DNA of 64,000 nucleotides from Sabellastarte sp. h YS-2021 (GCA_964017235.1 OZ024931.1:19940189-20004188); one strand, 5' to 3'. Shown: positions 12,015-23,982, numbered from the stretch's first letter. A program made the numbers and translations. Notes: generated by a model from the sequence alone, not told the origin.

Positions 12015-12710
12015 CAGTGGCCCATTTACAGTGACACAAGCAGGTGGGGTTTATATATTTATTAGCTTTTCTATGTTATCAATCTAACCTTTGTACACAA
12101 TCAGACAAACAATAGAGTTAACATTAAAGTCACTTTGAGGTGACCTTATATACACTAAAATGATTATACATCAACGCAGCATGTGACACTACGTGCCCTA
12201 ACATTTTAAACTTTGACAGTCACTTAAGGTGACCATAAATTGAAATTTATACAGTTACATTACAGTCACTTTTAAGGTGACCTTATATATCAAATCACTT
12301 TATATTAACACAGCACGTGACACGACGTGCCCTGACATTTACTTTGACAGTCACTTAGGGTGACCATAAACTGACATTTACGTTTAAGTAAAATTAGGAT
12401 ATGTATAAACCTTAAAGTGGAGGTTGGGAGTTTTTCAGATGAAATTTGAAGAGTTAAGATAATCTTAATCTGAAAAATCAATGATAAGAGGGTGACTTAG
12501 GGTGACCCTAAAGTAAGATGTTAAAATGGTAGTTAGGGTGGCCGTAAGGTGACCCTAAGACAATTGATTTTGTGGGATAGTGAGAGTACATCTTACTGAT
12601 GTTAATATTTGTGTGAATGAGGAAAAACTTAAAGTGAAGTTGAAGAAATTGATTTTAGATTTAGAGTAGTTGTAGGTAAGCTGCAGTATGAGGAGTAGAA
12701 AGAAAACCCC
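12015..12710 (-). repeat. B1 split direct repeat of element 1
   Basis: Same-strand copy of 10333-11034. It begins right after A2 and ends about 15 bp beyond the end of the recombinase gene, the position of B1 in split-repeat YR elements. Confidence 0.75.
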
Positions 12711-12724
12711 AAAGCCCAGGTAGT

Positions 12725-13700
12725 CTAGGGGTGTAGTAGTTGTTTGAAAGCTAAGGCCACTTTGTCAGAAGCTCGGTGGTCTTGTGTAATATAAGACCAG
12801 ACGCACTCCGACGTCCAGGTGCCATGACTCTGGATGTCTTGAATAGGAACACTGGAATTAAAGGCGAGGGTGGCACCTGAACGTCGAAGTGAGTGAAAAG
12901 TAATTTTTGACTGGGTCAGGTTGAGGTTATTTAATATTGTTGAAAAATTTTTCCTCAATCTAGTATCTGTAAGAGGGACCCACTTTGAATAACACTTTAC
13001 CTGAAAGAGGGGACTGTTTGGTTGATGAGGGGTGTTACGAAGTAGGTGTTGTAAGGCTGTGACAGGGCAAAGGGGGGAAGCCCCAAGGGCAGGGATTTTG
13101 ATGACCCGAACTGAGTTGTTCATTTGCATAGTCTTGGACCATTTTAACAATACGTGGGCCCCAGGGGGTTCAAAGAAAATATCTGCCCTGGCTAACTGTT
13201 TCAGGGGATCATAAGCGTTGATGGTGTGGGGGACCAGGTTGGAAATTCTCAAAAATGCAAAATAGGCTAAGAGAATGGCCGCTTTAAAGACATAGCCCAT
13301 ATAAAGGTAGTCACATTGTTGAATAATTTGGATGAGGAGAGAGGGTTCGACAATGGCTTTAAGCTTAACAGTGAGAGGAGCGCATCTTGCCACAGCCTTG
13401 GTGAAGTATTTAATCCTCTGGTCAAAGAAAGGAGAGATATCTAAAGCCAGCATGGAGTAGTTTGCCTTTGTAGCTGACAAGTAATTGGAGATCTGTGAAT
13501 GAGAAACTTTGTTATATACCAAAAATTCGAGAAAAGCTAGAATATGGTTGGAAGAGATACATAGTGGATGAATGTCTATAAAAGTTAAGAACGCAAGGAA
13601 CATTTTAAACATAGCTGTATACGACCTTCTAGTGGATTCTGCAAAAGCCAACTGCATTCTACGAGCTGCCTTGGTGTATAATATTGTCAAGTGGGAATTG
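12725..13700 (-). pseudogene. Tyrosine recombinase of element 1
   Basis: A phage-integrase-like recombinase. It has an N-terminal SAM-like region (STRRSYTAMFKMFLAFL) and a catalytic domain with FLRISNLVPH (first Arg), FHSLRRSGATLAF (His-x-x-Arg), a SHGTWTSECVW block and the tyrosine in WSYITQDH. In YR retroelements this enzyme inserts the circular DNA copy, taking the place of an integrase. It is the last gene before B1. It looks whole over its domain. Confidence 0.8.
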
Positions 13701-13799
13701 GCACCTGGAATTAGATAGACCAATCCAATGTCAGTACATTGGCCGAAGGATTGACCCATGTGTGTCCAGGGACCAACTGAGGGATTTTGTGAATCAAAG

Positions 13800-14300
13800 C
13801 TGGATTTATAGATAATCTAGATAAAGTGTCAGCTATTATGTTTAACTTGCCCTCAATGTGGACTGTGATAAGGTCTATGTCCTTAAATGCAGTAATCATG
13901 TTAATATTGCGAGCTATGGCAGCCAAGGTCATATCCCTAGTGTGGCCAGAGGTCAATACTGATACAACTGCCTGATTGTCACAATGAATGACTACTTTAC
14001 GACCTTGCCATTGATGGGCCCAAGTTCGAACTGCCACCAGAATGTTTATCATTTCCAGGTGTACTATATTGTAGTTGTGGTAGCCCTTAGGGAGTGCAAT
14101 TGCGTAAATTTCTTGGCCACACATGGCTCCTAGGCCTTGGAGAGAGGCATCTAATTCAACATGAGTGTGTATTGGTGTGTGGCTAAAAAAGGCGACCCCA
14201 TTGAATTTTGGTAAGAAATTGGTAAACCAATTTAGGTCTCTATGAAATTCGCGGTCTATGATAATGGTGTCCGGCTTATGAGCTGCTCTCAGAGTGTCTA
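13800..14300 (-). pseudogene. RNase H region of element 1
   Basis: Shows HVELDASLQGLGAM (first Asp), HLEMINILVAVRTW (Glu), VVIHCDNQAVVSVL (Asp) and NIIADTLSRL (last Asp), the four acidic boxes of a DIRS-group RNase H. It removes RNA from the RNA-DNA hybrid during reverse transcription. It lies between RT and recombinase, as expected. Confidence 0.75.
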
Positions 14301-14339
14301 GCATTCTATTTAAGAAGGGCCTAGAGGCTCGAACTCATT

Positions 14340-16368
14340 TGGTTACATAAAGAAGTTTTCCAAGCAATGACTGAAGTTGGCGCTTGTTGCAGGATCTTTT
14401 ACTTAGCCATTGTTTACATTCTTGCCTTATGTCATTTAATTTATCTTGGGGCACAGCGACTGTGAATTTCTCAGTGTCTAGTTCGACGCCTAGGCAGGTA
14501 GCCCTTGTAGTAGGTTCAACCAACTTGTTTTTACTAATCTTGAAACCTAGGTCCTGAAGAAGGTTATATAGGTTATCAAAAGAGGCCTGAGCCTGGGATT
14601 TAACTGCATATCCGATGATATCATCAATGTAGTTTGTCACATTGTGACCCCTGGTACCCATGATGTATCTGACGGCGTCGCTGACGCGTTGGAAGATTGC
14701 CGAACCGTGCCGAAAGCCGAAGGGTAGGCAACTATCAAGAAAGTAGTCTTGGAAGTGAAGTCCTAAGTACTTATAATCAGCCGGATCTATTTTTGCATGT
14801 CTAAACGCTCTTGATATGTCAATTTTGTAAATTAGGGCTCCTCTACCTAATTTAACCAATTTACTAGTGATTGTATCTATAGTGGGAAGAGTAAGGAGGA
14901 ATTTTGAACCCAGGTACTGCTCAGAGTTGACTCCAGCATTAACAGACTCGCCAGCAGGGAAACTTAGGTCTATAATGACTCTGCGATGAGGGGCTCCTGG
15001 CTTTTCACGAGTCATAAATGGAGATATATGAAGATCTGTTATTGGGGGACTGTGAAATGGGCCTAAAATGGCATTGTGTTCCATTTCTTCTGATAAATAT
15101 GCTTTAATATCTTCTGGAAACTTATTGCCTGAACCATGGTTGCCCAACTTATGCGATAGTTGTATATTTTTGTTGAAGTCTAGAGGGAACCCATATCTTA
15201 TGAGGAATTTCAACTGCGTATCCCAGTATTCGCCCAAGTATTGTTCCCAGACATCAGCATTTAATTCCGACTGAACTTGGATTTGACATTGTAAAAAACT
15301 GTAAGTTTCTGACTTATTTATTATGTCATGCATTTTTAACACATCAGTAGTGCTACCTCTTTTATGATCCTTATCCGGAATAATCTGATCCTGAAGAGGA
15401 ATATATCCAAATTTATCCGACATTTGGGCGTCCCAAAGTTTAAAAGTGTGACAATCTTTGGCTTCCTGAATTCTAAGTCGATGACGAGGACGAAATCTCA
15501 AGTCCAAAGCGTATTTGTCCGGATCCGTAAGTAAACTACTTTGATTTGAATTCACTGTTGCTGTGGGTTCCAGGGATACAACTGTGTCCTGACTACTACC
15601 TTGATTTGGACACTGTATACGGTTATTGACACTTGGTGATTGACACTTACTATTACTAGTGACGCGAGTTGACACCTTTTTGACACTTTTATTGTCACTG
15701 ACACACGGACCCCTTAAGAATTCGTGACCATGTGAACTGTGTTTAACACTATCTTCGGTGCACAAGGGCCAAAATCTATTTTTGACACTTGTTGCGTAAT
15801 TGTCTAGACCTTGGGTTCTATTGTCATGTTTTGAAGTGCGACTTTGGCCATTGACTGCAAATTCGCACCTCTGTGCAAAACCATCATTAATTACATGGCT
15901 ATTGTCTTTAGAGTCGCACCTTTGACCATTTTTGCTGTTTGGATATTGAATCATTGTTGTTTGTGATTTTTTAGTAGTTTTGACATGAGAACACTGGCTA
16001 TTTGTGTCCTTTGTTTTGGTACCAGAAGCAATACTAGTATTGACCTTTGCTAATGACCTTTTCCAGGCCATATGGCTACCTGTTGGTGTGATGTTTTTAC
16101 TGCAATAACTTTTGATGTTTTTATCAGCAATACACTCACCTTGTGTGCGTGTGTTTCTGTGTTTTTCAACACCTTGCACTTCAGGGCCATCAATACTTTG
16201 CACTCGAACTTTACTGACACTTTTACACTTGTTTTTTACAACATCAGCATACGATACATTATTACAAAACCACCAATCTTGCTTCCAGTCCCTACTTTGT
16301 ACAAAGCACTTTTTACTATTTACTACAGTTCGAGTACTGAAATACTTTTTATTTGCATTTTCTGGCAC
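14340..16368 (-). pseudogene. Reverse transcriptase of element 1 with long N-terminal extension
   Basis: The N-terminal 300 residues or so are low-complexity, rich in Ser/Asn/Lys. The RT core follows (about 14400-15200): HRRVIIDLSFPAGESVN, GALIYKIDISRAFRHAKIDP (motif A), CLPFGFRHGSAIFQRVSDAV (motif B) and YIDDIIGYA (catalytic YIDD). The 'PHRRVIIDLSFP' and 'FRHGS' words are characteristic of DIRS/Ngaro-type RTs. Confidence 0.75.
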
Positions 16369-16385
16369 TGCAATACTGCAGTGCC

Positions 16386-17336
16386 CTACTCGTTTTTTGA
16401 TGGTTTTTGCCTACATTCTTTACCTGGGTGGGGATGAGACTTTCCTTTTACAAAGCAATGCTCACACACATGAATATACAACTGACCCCCATTTTCGTGT
16501 TCAGTTTTTTGCCCACAGGTACCCTTTTGGAAAAAACGACATGGGATGCCCTTTTCTTTGGATTTCAATTTCCGACCCAATGATACACTTGAATTGTGAG
16601 TTTTCTGGGCATGGACCCGTCTTAGACGGTCCAGTTTATTGGTTTCTTCCCAAGTAACTTTGCTTTCCTCCATGTGGCACAAAACTACTGCGTGAGCCCC
16701 CTTGGCTGACTGCCACCCAAAGTCGTGGCAGTCCTCCATGAGGTCAGCTACATAACTTAACATGTTATTTTTGGTCTGAACATTACTCTCATCTTTCATA
16801 ATTGTACAGAAACCAGCGACCCATTGGGCCATCGACAAACTGTCATAAGAAACCCTGGACTTGCTAGCTCCACTTAATATATGATTTTGGGGCCAGGGAA
16901 CTTCCTTTTTACACCAATAAGTATCAGAACCACCCCTTTGGGATTTGAACTTGCCTTGTGGGTGCATGGCTTGAAGTTCCTTGATCCTGTCGTCCACTCT
17001 GGCCTGTATACTGTCTGACGCTCTCAGGAAGTCCATAGATGGGATGACACTGTCTGATACTGTGCTTGACGCTGTGTTTGACGCTGTTGCTGTAGATTCT
17101 GCTGGCTTGGAAGCTGCCTGAGGCTTCTCTACCTTGTCCACTCTTTCCTCCATGGCCTGCATCCGACCACTCAGGCTTTTCAATTCGCTTAATATTTGAA
17201 GGTTAATGTCAGATTGTCCCGCACTTGTAATACTAATGTTATCCTCTGTTTCACTGTCAATAACTCGTCTGCATTTACTATTAATGGGTCTCTGGTGCCT
17301 GTCCCCACAGGCGTTACAATCAAATGTCTTTGGCAT
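16386..17336 (-). pseudogene. Gag-like ORF1 of element 1
   Basis: I chose the start at MPKTFDCNACGDRHQ because the same MP-x-x-x-x-C start recurs in element 2 and in the non-autonomous element (60716). It has an N-terminal Cys/His cluster (CNACGDRHQRPINSKC), a coiled-coil-like stretch (LKSLSGRMQAMEERVDKVE), a central domain (YDSLSMAQWVAGFCTIM, VADLMEDCHDFGW) and a C-terminal CCCH-like finger (CRFFQKGTC...HVCEHC). Taken to be the RNA-binding structural protein; the function is inferred from order and fingers. Confidence 0.65.
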
Positions 17337-17568
17337 ATTGAAATCTAGAAACACAAACAGTGTGATCAGATCACTGCTACACGCGCACTAGGTCTGTGAT
17401 GACTTATTTAGAAGATAATAAAATAAATACAGCCCTTCAATGCTGCTCCAAGTCACCCCAGAGCCAGTATCGCCTGTCTCAATAATCTGAGATAGATATG
17501 CAGCCAACAGCCAACATCAGATCCTCAACATCCGAACTTCATCAGAAAACAGCCACGACTCTGAAAGT

Positions 17569-17594
17569 ACACTGAAACTCTGAGGTTTCAGTGT
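17569..17594. other. Hairpin in the element 1 leader
   Basis: Perfect 10-bp arms ACACTGAAAC (17569-17578) and GTTTCAGTGT (17585-17594) with a 6-nt loop, between A1 and the gag-like start. The non-autonomous element has the same hairpin at the same place (60933-60960) though its surroundings have diverged. Confidence 0.6.
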
Positions 17595-17656
17595 TTTTGA
17601 AGCTTCAGAGTTTCCAAAAGTTAAAACAAAAATCGACTAAAATCGAACATGTAAAA

Positions 17657-17843
17657 AAGCTTTTGATTTTATAAAAGGGGTGTTTCCCCGTTGAAAACTT
17701 AAAAGTTAATGAAAATGGCTGCATTTGGCGGGAATATGAAGTTCAAAGGTCATGACCCCATTATTTACAGGAAGGTTACATAAACAAGAATATTTTTTGC
17801 CATCGCCACTGACAGTTCAGACACCCACCATGCCTGACCAACA
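17657..17843 (-). repeat. A1 terminal repeat of element 1
   Basis: 187 bp, same-strand copy of 11828-12014. Its outer edge at 17843 is the right boundary of element 1; the interrupted gag-like region of element 2 continues directly beyond it. Confidence 0.75.
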
Positions 17844-18560
17844 ATCTGATGAAAGTGTCAGTCCCTCTTTGTCATTTTTGAAATCTCAATCTATGCAAAG
17901 AAAAGTTGACAAGCGAATCAGGGAAGTAAATGGTTGTTCACACTTATCAGGTACAGAATGTTCAGGCAAATATAAATCAAAAAGGGGGGAAACATTGATG
18001 TCTCAGTCAAAAACAAAGTATTATGGCCACATGAGGCAATTTTGGGTGGAGTTAACAGACAGAGGGTCACCTACGACCAACTGTCTCTCACCCAGTGGGT
18101 TCAAGGATTTTGTAAAAATATTTTGGAGGAAAAATCGAGTCAGAGAAGAGACACCATGGTTTCCTACCTTGGGGATCTGATGGAAGATGCCACAGATTTC
18201 ACCTGGCAAGGGGCAAAGGCAGCACACGCTGTCTTGATGTGTGAAATGGAGTGGGGTTCCCTCCAGTGGGAAGATACAGATTGAATAGACAGGATCCGAA
18301 GGGCCCATGCCCAAAAACATGCTCCAGGGAAAGGGGGTTGGGCCAAGCCATCAGATCCGGGTAGGAAACCATGGTTCTGTAAAAACTTCCAATCTGGTAA
18401 CTGCACCCACACTCGGGACCATGAGTTTAATGGGAAATTACAAAAACACATATGTGCTTTCTGTTTGATGGGTGGGAAACAATTGGGTCATGCAGAAAAA
18501 GACTGCATTTTCAAGAAACAAAACCCCAAAAATGACCAAGCAGCTGCCCATCATTAGGAA
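17844..18560 (+). pseudogene. Gag-like C-terminal part of YR element 2
   Basis: Similar to the middle and end of the element 1 gag-like protein: YDQLSLTQWVQGFC (element 1: YDSLSMAQWVAGFC), LGDLMEDATDFTWQGAKAAH and a C-terminal Cys/His finger (CKNFQSGNC...HICAFCLMGG). It is the continuation, on the far side of element 1, of the region begun at 9930. Fossil with breaks. Confidence 0.65.
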
Positions 18561-19085
18561 GGGACAGCTGCAGTAGTGGTTCTCAGTATAAAGTTCAAGT
18601 AAAGGCTTGTAAAAGTAGTGTCAAAGCTGATGCTAGTCATATATTTGAGAAGCCAAGAAAGCATGAGTGTAAAAGTAGTAATGTTAAACACTACAGAACT
18701 AGGTTTTTCTATAATTCTAGTGTCAAACCAAAGGTCATTGGAGCTTCTTTGGCTAGGAAAAGTAGTGATAGCATAACTCATGTCAAAAATGTTGTCAAGA
18801 CCAGGAGTTTTAACTTAGGTTCTACCCCTAAGAGATGTCAAAACCAGAATTGCAGTGACATAAATGTGTCCAGTGTTGTAAAAAATGGTACTCAGTGCAA
18901 TCTCAGCCCCCCTTGTGTTCATCCTGTGGCGTCAAGTTCGAATGGTAATAATAACGTGAGAGATGAACAAAATCTCGGGGGTGGAGGAAGCTCATGCTGA
19001 TGTCAAACAAGGTACTGTTTCAGGTTTGGGTTTGAATCCCAATATGGCCCAACATAGTGATCATAATGATCCCTGAGGTCGTGGT

Positions 19086-20420
19086 TTGAATCCTCCAAAG
19101 CAATATACCAAACACATTGTTAATCAGCAAGTTGCTTCTGAGTCGGATCCGGAATATCGAGTTTGTGTGAACACAACCTGTGCAAATGACCCACAATTAA
19201 CAGATCAATTTATGCCAATATATGATGTCAATTATGCGGGTGTGGAAGAGAAGTTTGTCAATAGTATTATGCATTTTAATCAGTTTAGTGATCACATTGA
19301 CATTGCTGACTCCCAATCCCACACTTTTCAACTATGGCGTGAACAGTCTGATTTTGACTTTGGTTTTATACCATTAGGGGAGCAACAAATGCCCAACACT
19401 TTTGAAACAAATGTCATTGACACAAATAATTTGATTGAAATTCATGAAATTGTCAGAAGAACAAAAAAGCCCAACTTTATGCAGGCACGTATTCCTGTGA
19501 CGTCACAGTTGAATGTTGAAGTTTGGCAAGAGTTGCTTAAAGATTATTGGGATCAGCAACTGTTGCTTAGATTTGGCTTCCCTTTAGACTTAGAAATGGG
19601 CAGTTACACTGTGAAGGGGGTAATCACTCCTCAGCTACACAGTACCCAAAAGATGTTGATGCTTATATACAGGAGGAAACTAGTTATGGTGCCATACTGG
19701 GACCTTTCAAAGAAAATCCAATCAAAAACTCACACACCTCACCTTTTATGACCAGAAATAAGCCCAACTCTGATAGGGGTAGGGTCATTATTGACTTGAG
19801 CTGACCCTTAGGGGCCTCAGTGAATGCAGGTATTGACAAAGATACATACTTGGGTAGTCCTTTTGCCTTGACATTTCCCACTGTGGACGTCATTACTGGG
19901 GAGTTGAAATGCCTAGGGAGGGGGGCCCTTCTATACAAGATAGATGTGAGCAGGGCGTTCAGGCATGTGCGCATAGAGCCTGGCGACTATGACCTCCTTG
20001 GGTTACACTGGCATGACGCGTACGTGGAGCCAAATTTTTCAATGTTTGAGCAATGCTGTGCATCACGTCATGTGTCAGAGAGGTTTCTGCGTCATCGACT
20101 ATATTGACGACTATGTTGGAGTGGGCATTCCGGATGTCGCGCGTGCATCATTTGCGTCACTGTTCAAACTCATGAATAACCTTGGCCTTACCATCAGCGA
20201 TAGCAAGCTGGTACCCCCCAGTACCCAAGTTGTGTGCCTGGGGGTTCTGATTAATACAGAAAATGGCACTGTCTCCATCCCTCCAGATAAACTGAGTCAG
20301 ATAAACGACACAGTGCGTCAATGGATGCAAAAAATTACATGCACAAAACGTCAGTTACAATCACTCCTGGGACTTTTACTGTATGTACACAAATGTGTCG
20401 AGCCAGCCAGGGTATTTTTG
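19086..20420 (+). pseudogene. Reverse transcriptase of YR element 2
   Basis: The order matches the element 1 RT: QSHTFQLWREQSDFDFGFIP, then GALLYKIDVSRAFRHVRIEP (motif A), and YIDDYVGVG (catalytic YIDD), then KRQLQSLLGLLLYVHK at the RT to RNase H boundary. The stretch 18560-19085 upstream is a Ser/Asn-rich linker like that of element 1. Broken. Confidence 0.7.
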
Positions 20421-21020
20421 AACAGAATGCTGGCTCTTCTTAGGTCTGGCCATGCTAGTCAAAAAATTCATCTGACCCCTGAGTTTAGGCGTGACCTTAG
20501 GTGGTTTGCGAAATTTTTACCACTTTACAATGGGCTATCATTGTATGATCACAGAACCATTGACCACACACTGGAGCTTGATGCATGTCTCACAGGCCTT
20601 GGGGGGTGTTGGTGCAATTTTGTATACCATCTCCCCATACCCCTGGGATTTATGAATTGGTCCATAGTCCAGTTGGAAATGGTCAACATATTGCTAGCAG
20701 TTCGGTTGTTTCAGGCACATTGGGCTGGTAAGAAAGTGCTGATCAAATGCGATAATGAGGCAGTGGTCTCAGTGCTAAGGTCTGGCAAGACCAGAGACCC
20801 CTACCTAGGGGCGTGCGCCAGAAATATTTGGTATGTCTGTGCATTGGCTGATATTGATATCCAGTATGTACATGTTAGGGGGTTGGACAACAGAGTGGCT
20901 GACCTGTTGTCCCGTTGGACAGGTAGTGGCAAAGATAGCCTTGAATTAAAAATGTATGTGCAAGATCCAATATGGATCCCCGTTGATATAAGTTTTCTGG
21001 ACATAGATCCAGAGTTATAA
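20420..21020 (+). pseudogene. RNase H region of YR element 2
   Basis: Contains HTLELDACLTGLGGCW, QLEMVNILLAVRLFQ, VLIKCDNEAVVSVLRSGKTR and DNRVADLLSRW, the four acidic boxes in the same order as in element 1. Confidence 0.7.
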
Positions 21021-21122
21021 AGTGATATTGTGTTATTCTTGTCAGGGGCCATAGGTGTCATCCTTTCTTGGGCCCAATTTTCTTTTGTGTTTCATACCCT
21101 TGCAGGGGTCTGAAAATTATAT

Positions 21123-22133
21123 TTGATAACTAACAGTATACTATGCTTTGTTGTAAGAAATGTGCCCTTGGAAATTCTGTCAGAAAAAGCAGCCTATAGA
21201 ACCCAGGCAGCTTACAGACCCAAGACCAGGCAGGCCTACAAGAGAATGTTTGAGGTGTTCATGGCCTTTTGTATTCACATGCGTGTGTTGCTTCATAGTG
21301 TTGATGTCAAAACATTATTGTCTTTCTTAGAATGTCTTGTTAGTAACAATTGTACTTACAGTATGCTTTGTAATTATGTGTCGGCCATAAAGGCCTCATT
21401 TGTCTTATATGACCTTCCGCATGACCTTTTGGATCACCCAAGATTGAAACTGTTTCTCAAATCTGTTAGAATCAACAGGCCATTGACCTTGGTCCCTCAT
21501 AATATCATTGACCTTGACATGTTGGAAAAGATTTCTGTGGCCTGTGATAGTCTTAAGTCTCCAAAAGTTTTCAGAGCTATTTTCCTGACTGGATTCTTTG
21601 GCTTCTTGAGGTTCTCCAATTTGGCTCCTCACTCCCTGGCTACCTTTGATTACACACGTTACCTCACTGGGTAGAATTTGTTTTTCAGTCATAAATTGGT
21701 AAAGATAATGGTCAAGTGGACCAAAACCATGCAAAACAGAGATACTCTAAAGGTCATTTGCCTTCCAAAATTAAAACATTCATTAATTTGTCCTTTTAGG
21801 GTCCTTAAGGCCCTGTGTAAATTGTACCCCATGTCTGCAAGTACTTCAGTTTTTCAAGTGCAGGGCAAATCAGGTTGGCAACCTCTCACTGACACTAAGG
21901 TCAGAAAATGCCTGAAGGCAATCAATGTGTCCTTGGGTTTGAATCCACACTTCTTCACCTTCCATTCCTTCAGAAGGTCAGGTGCCACTTTTGCATACAA
22001 TTCCCACGTGCCCATCCAACAAATAAAGCTTCATGGCACCTGGTCTTCTGATTGCTTGTGGCGCTACATTCAAGCTGATCACTCGGCAGGTGAAAACCTA
22101 GCTCTCTCACTGGCTGCTGCTATAAATGTGTAA
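21123..22133 (+). pseudogene. Tyrosine recombinase of YR element 2
   Basis: Contains TRQAYKRMFEVFMAFC, GFLRFSNLAPHS (first Arg), FHSFRRSGATFAYN (His-x-x-Arg), LHGTWSSDCLW and a Tyr in WRYIQADH. Same domain and order as the element 1 recombinase, with many amino-acid differences. The downstream 22134-22640 stretch has 'gtgacctt' motifs like those in the element 1 B repeats and is probably the 3' repeat region. Confidence 0.7.
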
Positions 22134-22659
22134 TGTCCCTACTGTTGGGGTTGAGGGCCTTCATATGTCACTACCTTCTATAAAATTTAATTGTATACCT
22201 TTAGGTCTCATCACCTCCAGCTGTTAGGGTGACCTTAAATTCATGCCAAATTACATATCTTCAAACCTCAACCTCACTTTCAGAGGTCATTTGCAATGTT
22301 AAAGTTTGACCTTTTACAGGTCAGGTTGGAATGTGACCTTTAACAAGGTCAACCCTTCTGCTGGGATTTTTAGACTTTCAGGATTTTATGTTAATTGTTA
22401 AATCAAGTAATTTTAAATGTATCACTTTATCATGATCTATATGGACAATGACTCTAGATTGATTGATCATGAATTTAACAAGTTATTTATGCATTACTAA
22501 TTTCTGATACTTTATTTACATATTTTAATGAGATTGTGTATATCAATTGACTTGTATATAATTTTTAGTAGTAACTATATATATACATTTGCTTTGTTAA
22601 CTGTATTAAAATAAAGAGCCCTCAACTTCATGTTTTACTGTCTTGGGGTGGGGACTGTC

Positions 22660-23165
22660 ACACTTGATACTGCTCTTTTGGCTGCCAGATTTGGAAAATT
22701 CTACTCAACTACTGCAATTCCTTGGCTAGGAGTCTCTCAGCTTTTGATCTTTGCAAGCTGCAATGTATTAGTACAGTCTTTACCAGAATCATTACCAGTA
22801 TAACCAAGTATTCACACATCACTCCTGTAAGAAAGACCCTCCATTGTCTTACTTTTGAACATTATTCTGTGTTTAAGGATGCCTTTCTGGTGTACAAATT
22901 CTTACAATGTGATTATCGTAAATACTTTAATCCTCTTCCTAAACCTAGACACAGAGTGTCAAGCCAATGGTTTGATGCTTGAGGGCCACACTTTGCCTCA
23001 TCACTCTCTAAGTCTACTGAGCACTTTGGTCTCAGCTTTACATACGATGCTCCAAAGATTTGGAATGATCCATCTAATGATATACACTGCCACTGTCCTC
23101 TTTTAGAAAGAAGTTGCAAACTTATCTCTTTGCAAAAACATACCTTCCCAAGTTATTTTGAGTAT
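22660..23165 (+). pseudogene. LINE RT C-terminal fragment, L2/CR1-type
   Basis: Frames here give NYCNSLARSLSAFDLCKLQC, KYSHITPVRKTLHCLTFEHY, FKDAFLVYKFLQCDYRKYFNP and TYDAPKIWNDPSND, the end of the L2/CR1 RT, closest in style to the fragment at 30.8 kb. It is frameshifted and has no recognisable 3' tail. It begins about where the LINE fragment at 8870-9265 stops in RT order. Confidence 0.65.
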
Positions 23166-23976
23166 ATTGATCTCCCTTGAGGTCTGGGCTGATAAATTGG
23201 AAATCAGCAGTGTGCTGTTTGGTGCGACAAGAATGCTGTGGACATAGTATTTACAAATCACAGAATGAAACTTCCTTTTTTGACGTCTTTTGTAACATCA
23301 GCTTGGTTGGTATGTGTTATATTTAATATAAAACTCTTGGTGAAAACACAAGGGCTTATTCTCAACTCTTAGTGGAAATACTATCTAGATAAATGTCTTC
23401 AAAGTAATGAGGTTAATTTTGTAAATACATATACTTGGCCAAAATTGAGGACATCTTTCCCAATTTTGAAATATAAAACAAGTATATACTCATTGTAGAG
23501 AGAGAGTTAGTCCCTATAGTTTACTTTACCAGTGCTGTCCTGCTGCTAATTATTCAAGTTAACAGTACTCTTAACAGTACTCTACAATGGGTGATTCCAG
23601 GAGAATCTGGTCAAGCCTGTTGTGGACTTCTGCATAGTACCTATAGCAGTCCACAGCCATGGGGTCCACCAATTCTTTGGCTTTGACAGTGTTGTTCTTG
23701 GAGTACTTAATAGAGAATGCTTAGCAGGAGTAAAATTACGTAATCCTTTGAAGCCAAAAATCAAGGTTATCTTGTCTTTTCTATGTTGAAACAGTTTTAA
23801 ATTTGTGTAATGCAGTGATATATAAAGTTTTATATTTGTTGGCCTACTTTTTTTTGGTTGGCGTTTTAACTACTGCACATGATTTGATAGAACTAGATAG
23901 CTTCTGGTTAAACATCAGACTATCAGACCAATTGATAGTGTTTTTGTGGCATGACAAAATTGTACTTATCATATTA
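23166..23976. other. No gene seen
   Basis: AT-rich sequence between LINE debris and the poly(A) signal of the lengsin-like gene. Short open frames have no family motif. Confidence 0.5.
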
Positions 23977-23982
23977 TTTATT
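23977..23982 (-). promoter_or_regulatory. Candidate poly(A) signal of the lengsin-like gene
   Basis: AATAAA on the minus strand, about 260 bp past the stop codon at 24243. The 3' UTR between them is AT-rich and codes for nothing. Other A/T hexamers could serve, so this is a candidate only. Confidence 0.45.

Larger units (their letters stand above)
10333..17843 (-). mobile_element. Ngaro/PAT-like YR retroelement with split direct repeats (element 1)
   Basis: Read on the minus strand: A1 repeat (17843-17657), leader, gag-like protein, RT, RNase H, tyrosine recombinase, B1 repeat (12710-12015), A2 repeat (12014-11828), about 0.8 kb of extra sequence, and B2 repeat (11034-10333). The A1-genes-B1-A2-B2 order is the split-direct-repeat plan known for Ngaro, PAT and Kangaroo elements, which integrate through a tyrosine recombinase and leave no target duplication; none is seen. 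The copy is close to whole, with perhaps one or two breaks, and the repeats are very similar to each other, so it is fairly young. It lies inside the gag-like region of element 2. Confidence 0.75.
9300..22640 (+). mobile_element. YR retroelement (element 2), interrupted by element 1
   Basis: A plus-strand retroelement with gag-like, RT, RNase H and tyrosine recombinase parts (DIRS-order, Ngaro/PAT-like). The N-terminal gag-like piece lies at about 9930-10332; the rest (about 17844-22133) lies beyond element 1, which occupies the space between. Outer limits are approximate: the flanks before 9300 and after 22650 are LINE debris. It is a fossil with several breaks (about five or more) besides the insertion. 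It is related to but clearly different from element 1 in sequence. Confidence 0.65.

Noticed and set aside
17657-17843. The 187-bp A repeat as the 5' leader of YR element 2
   Set aside because: It contains an ATG that seems to lead into the element 2 gag-like frame, but the same 187 bp recur at 11828-12014 next to B1, and the related element at 58-61 kb has its A repeat in the same terminal position beside the leader. It fits element 1 better.
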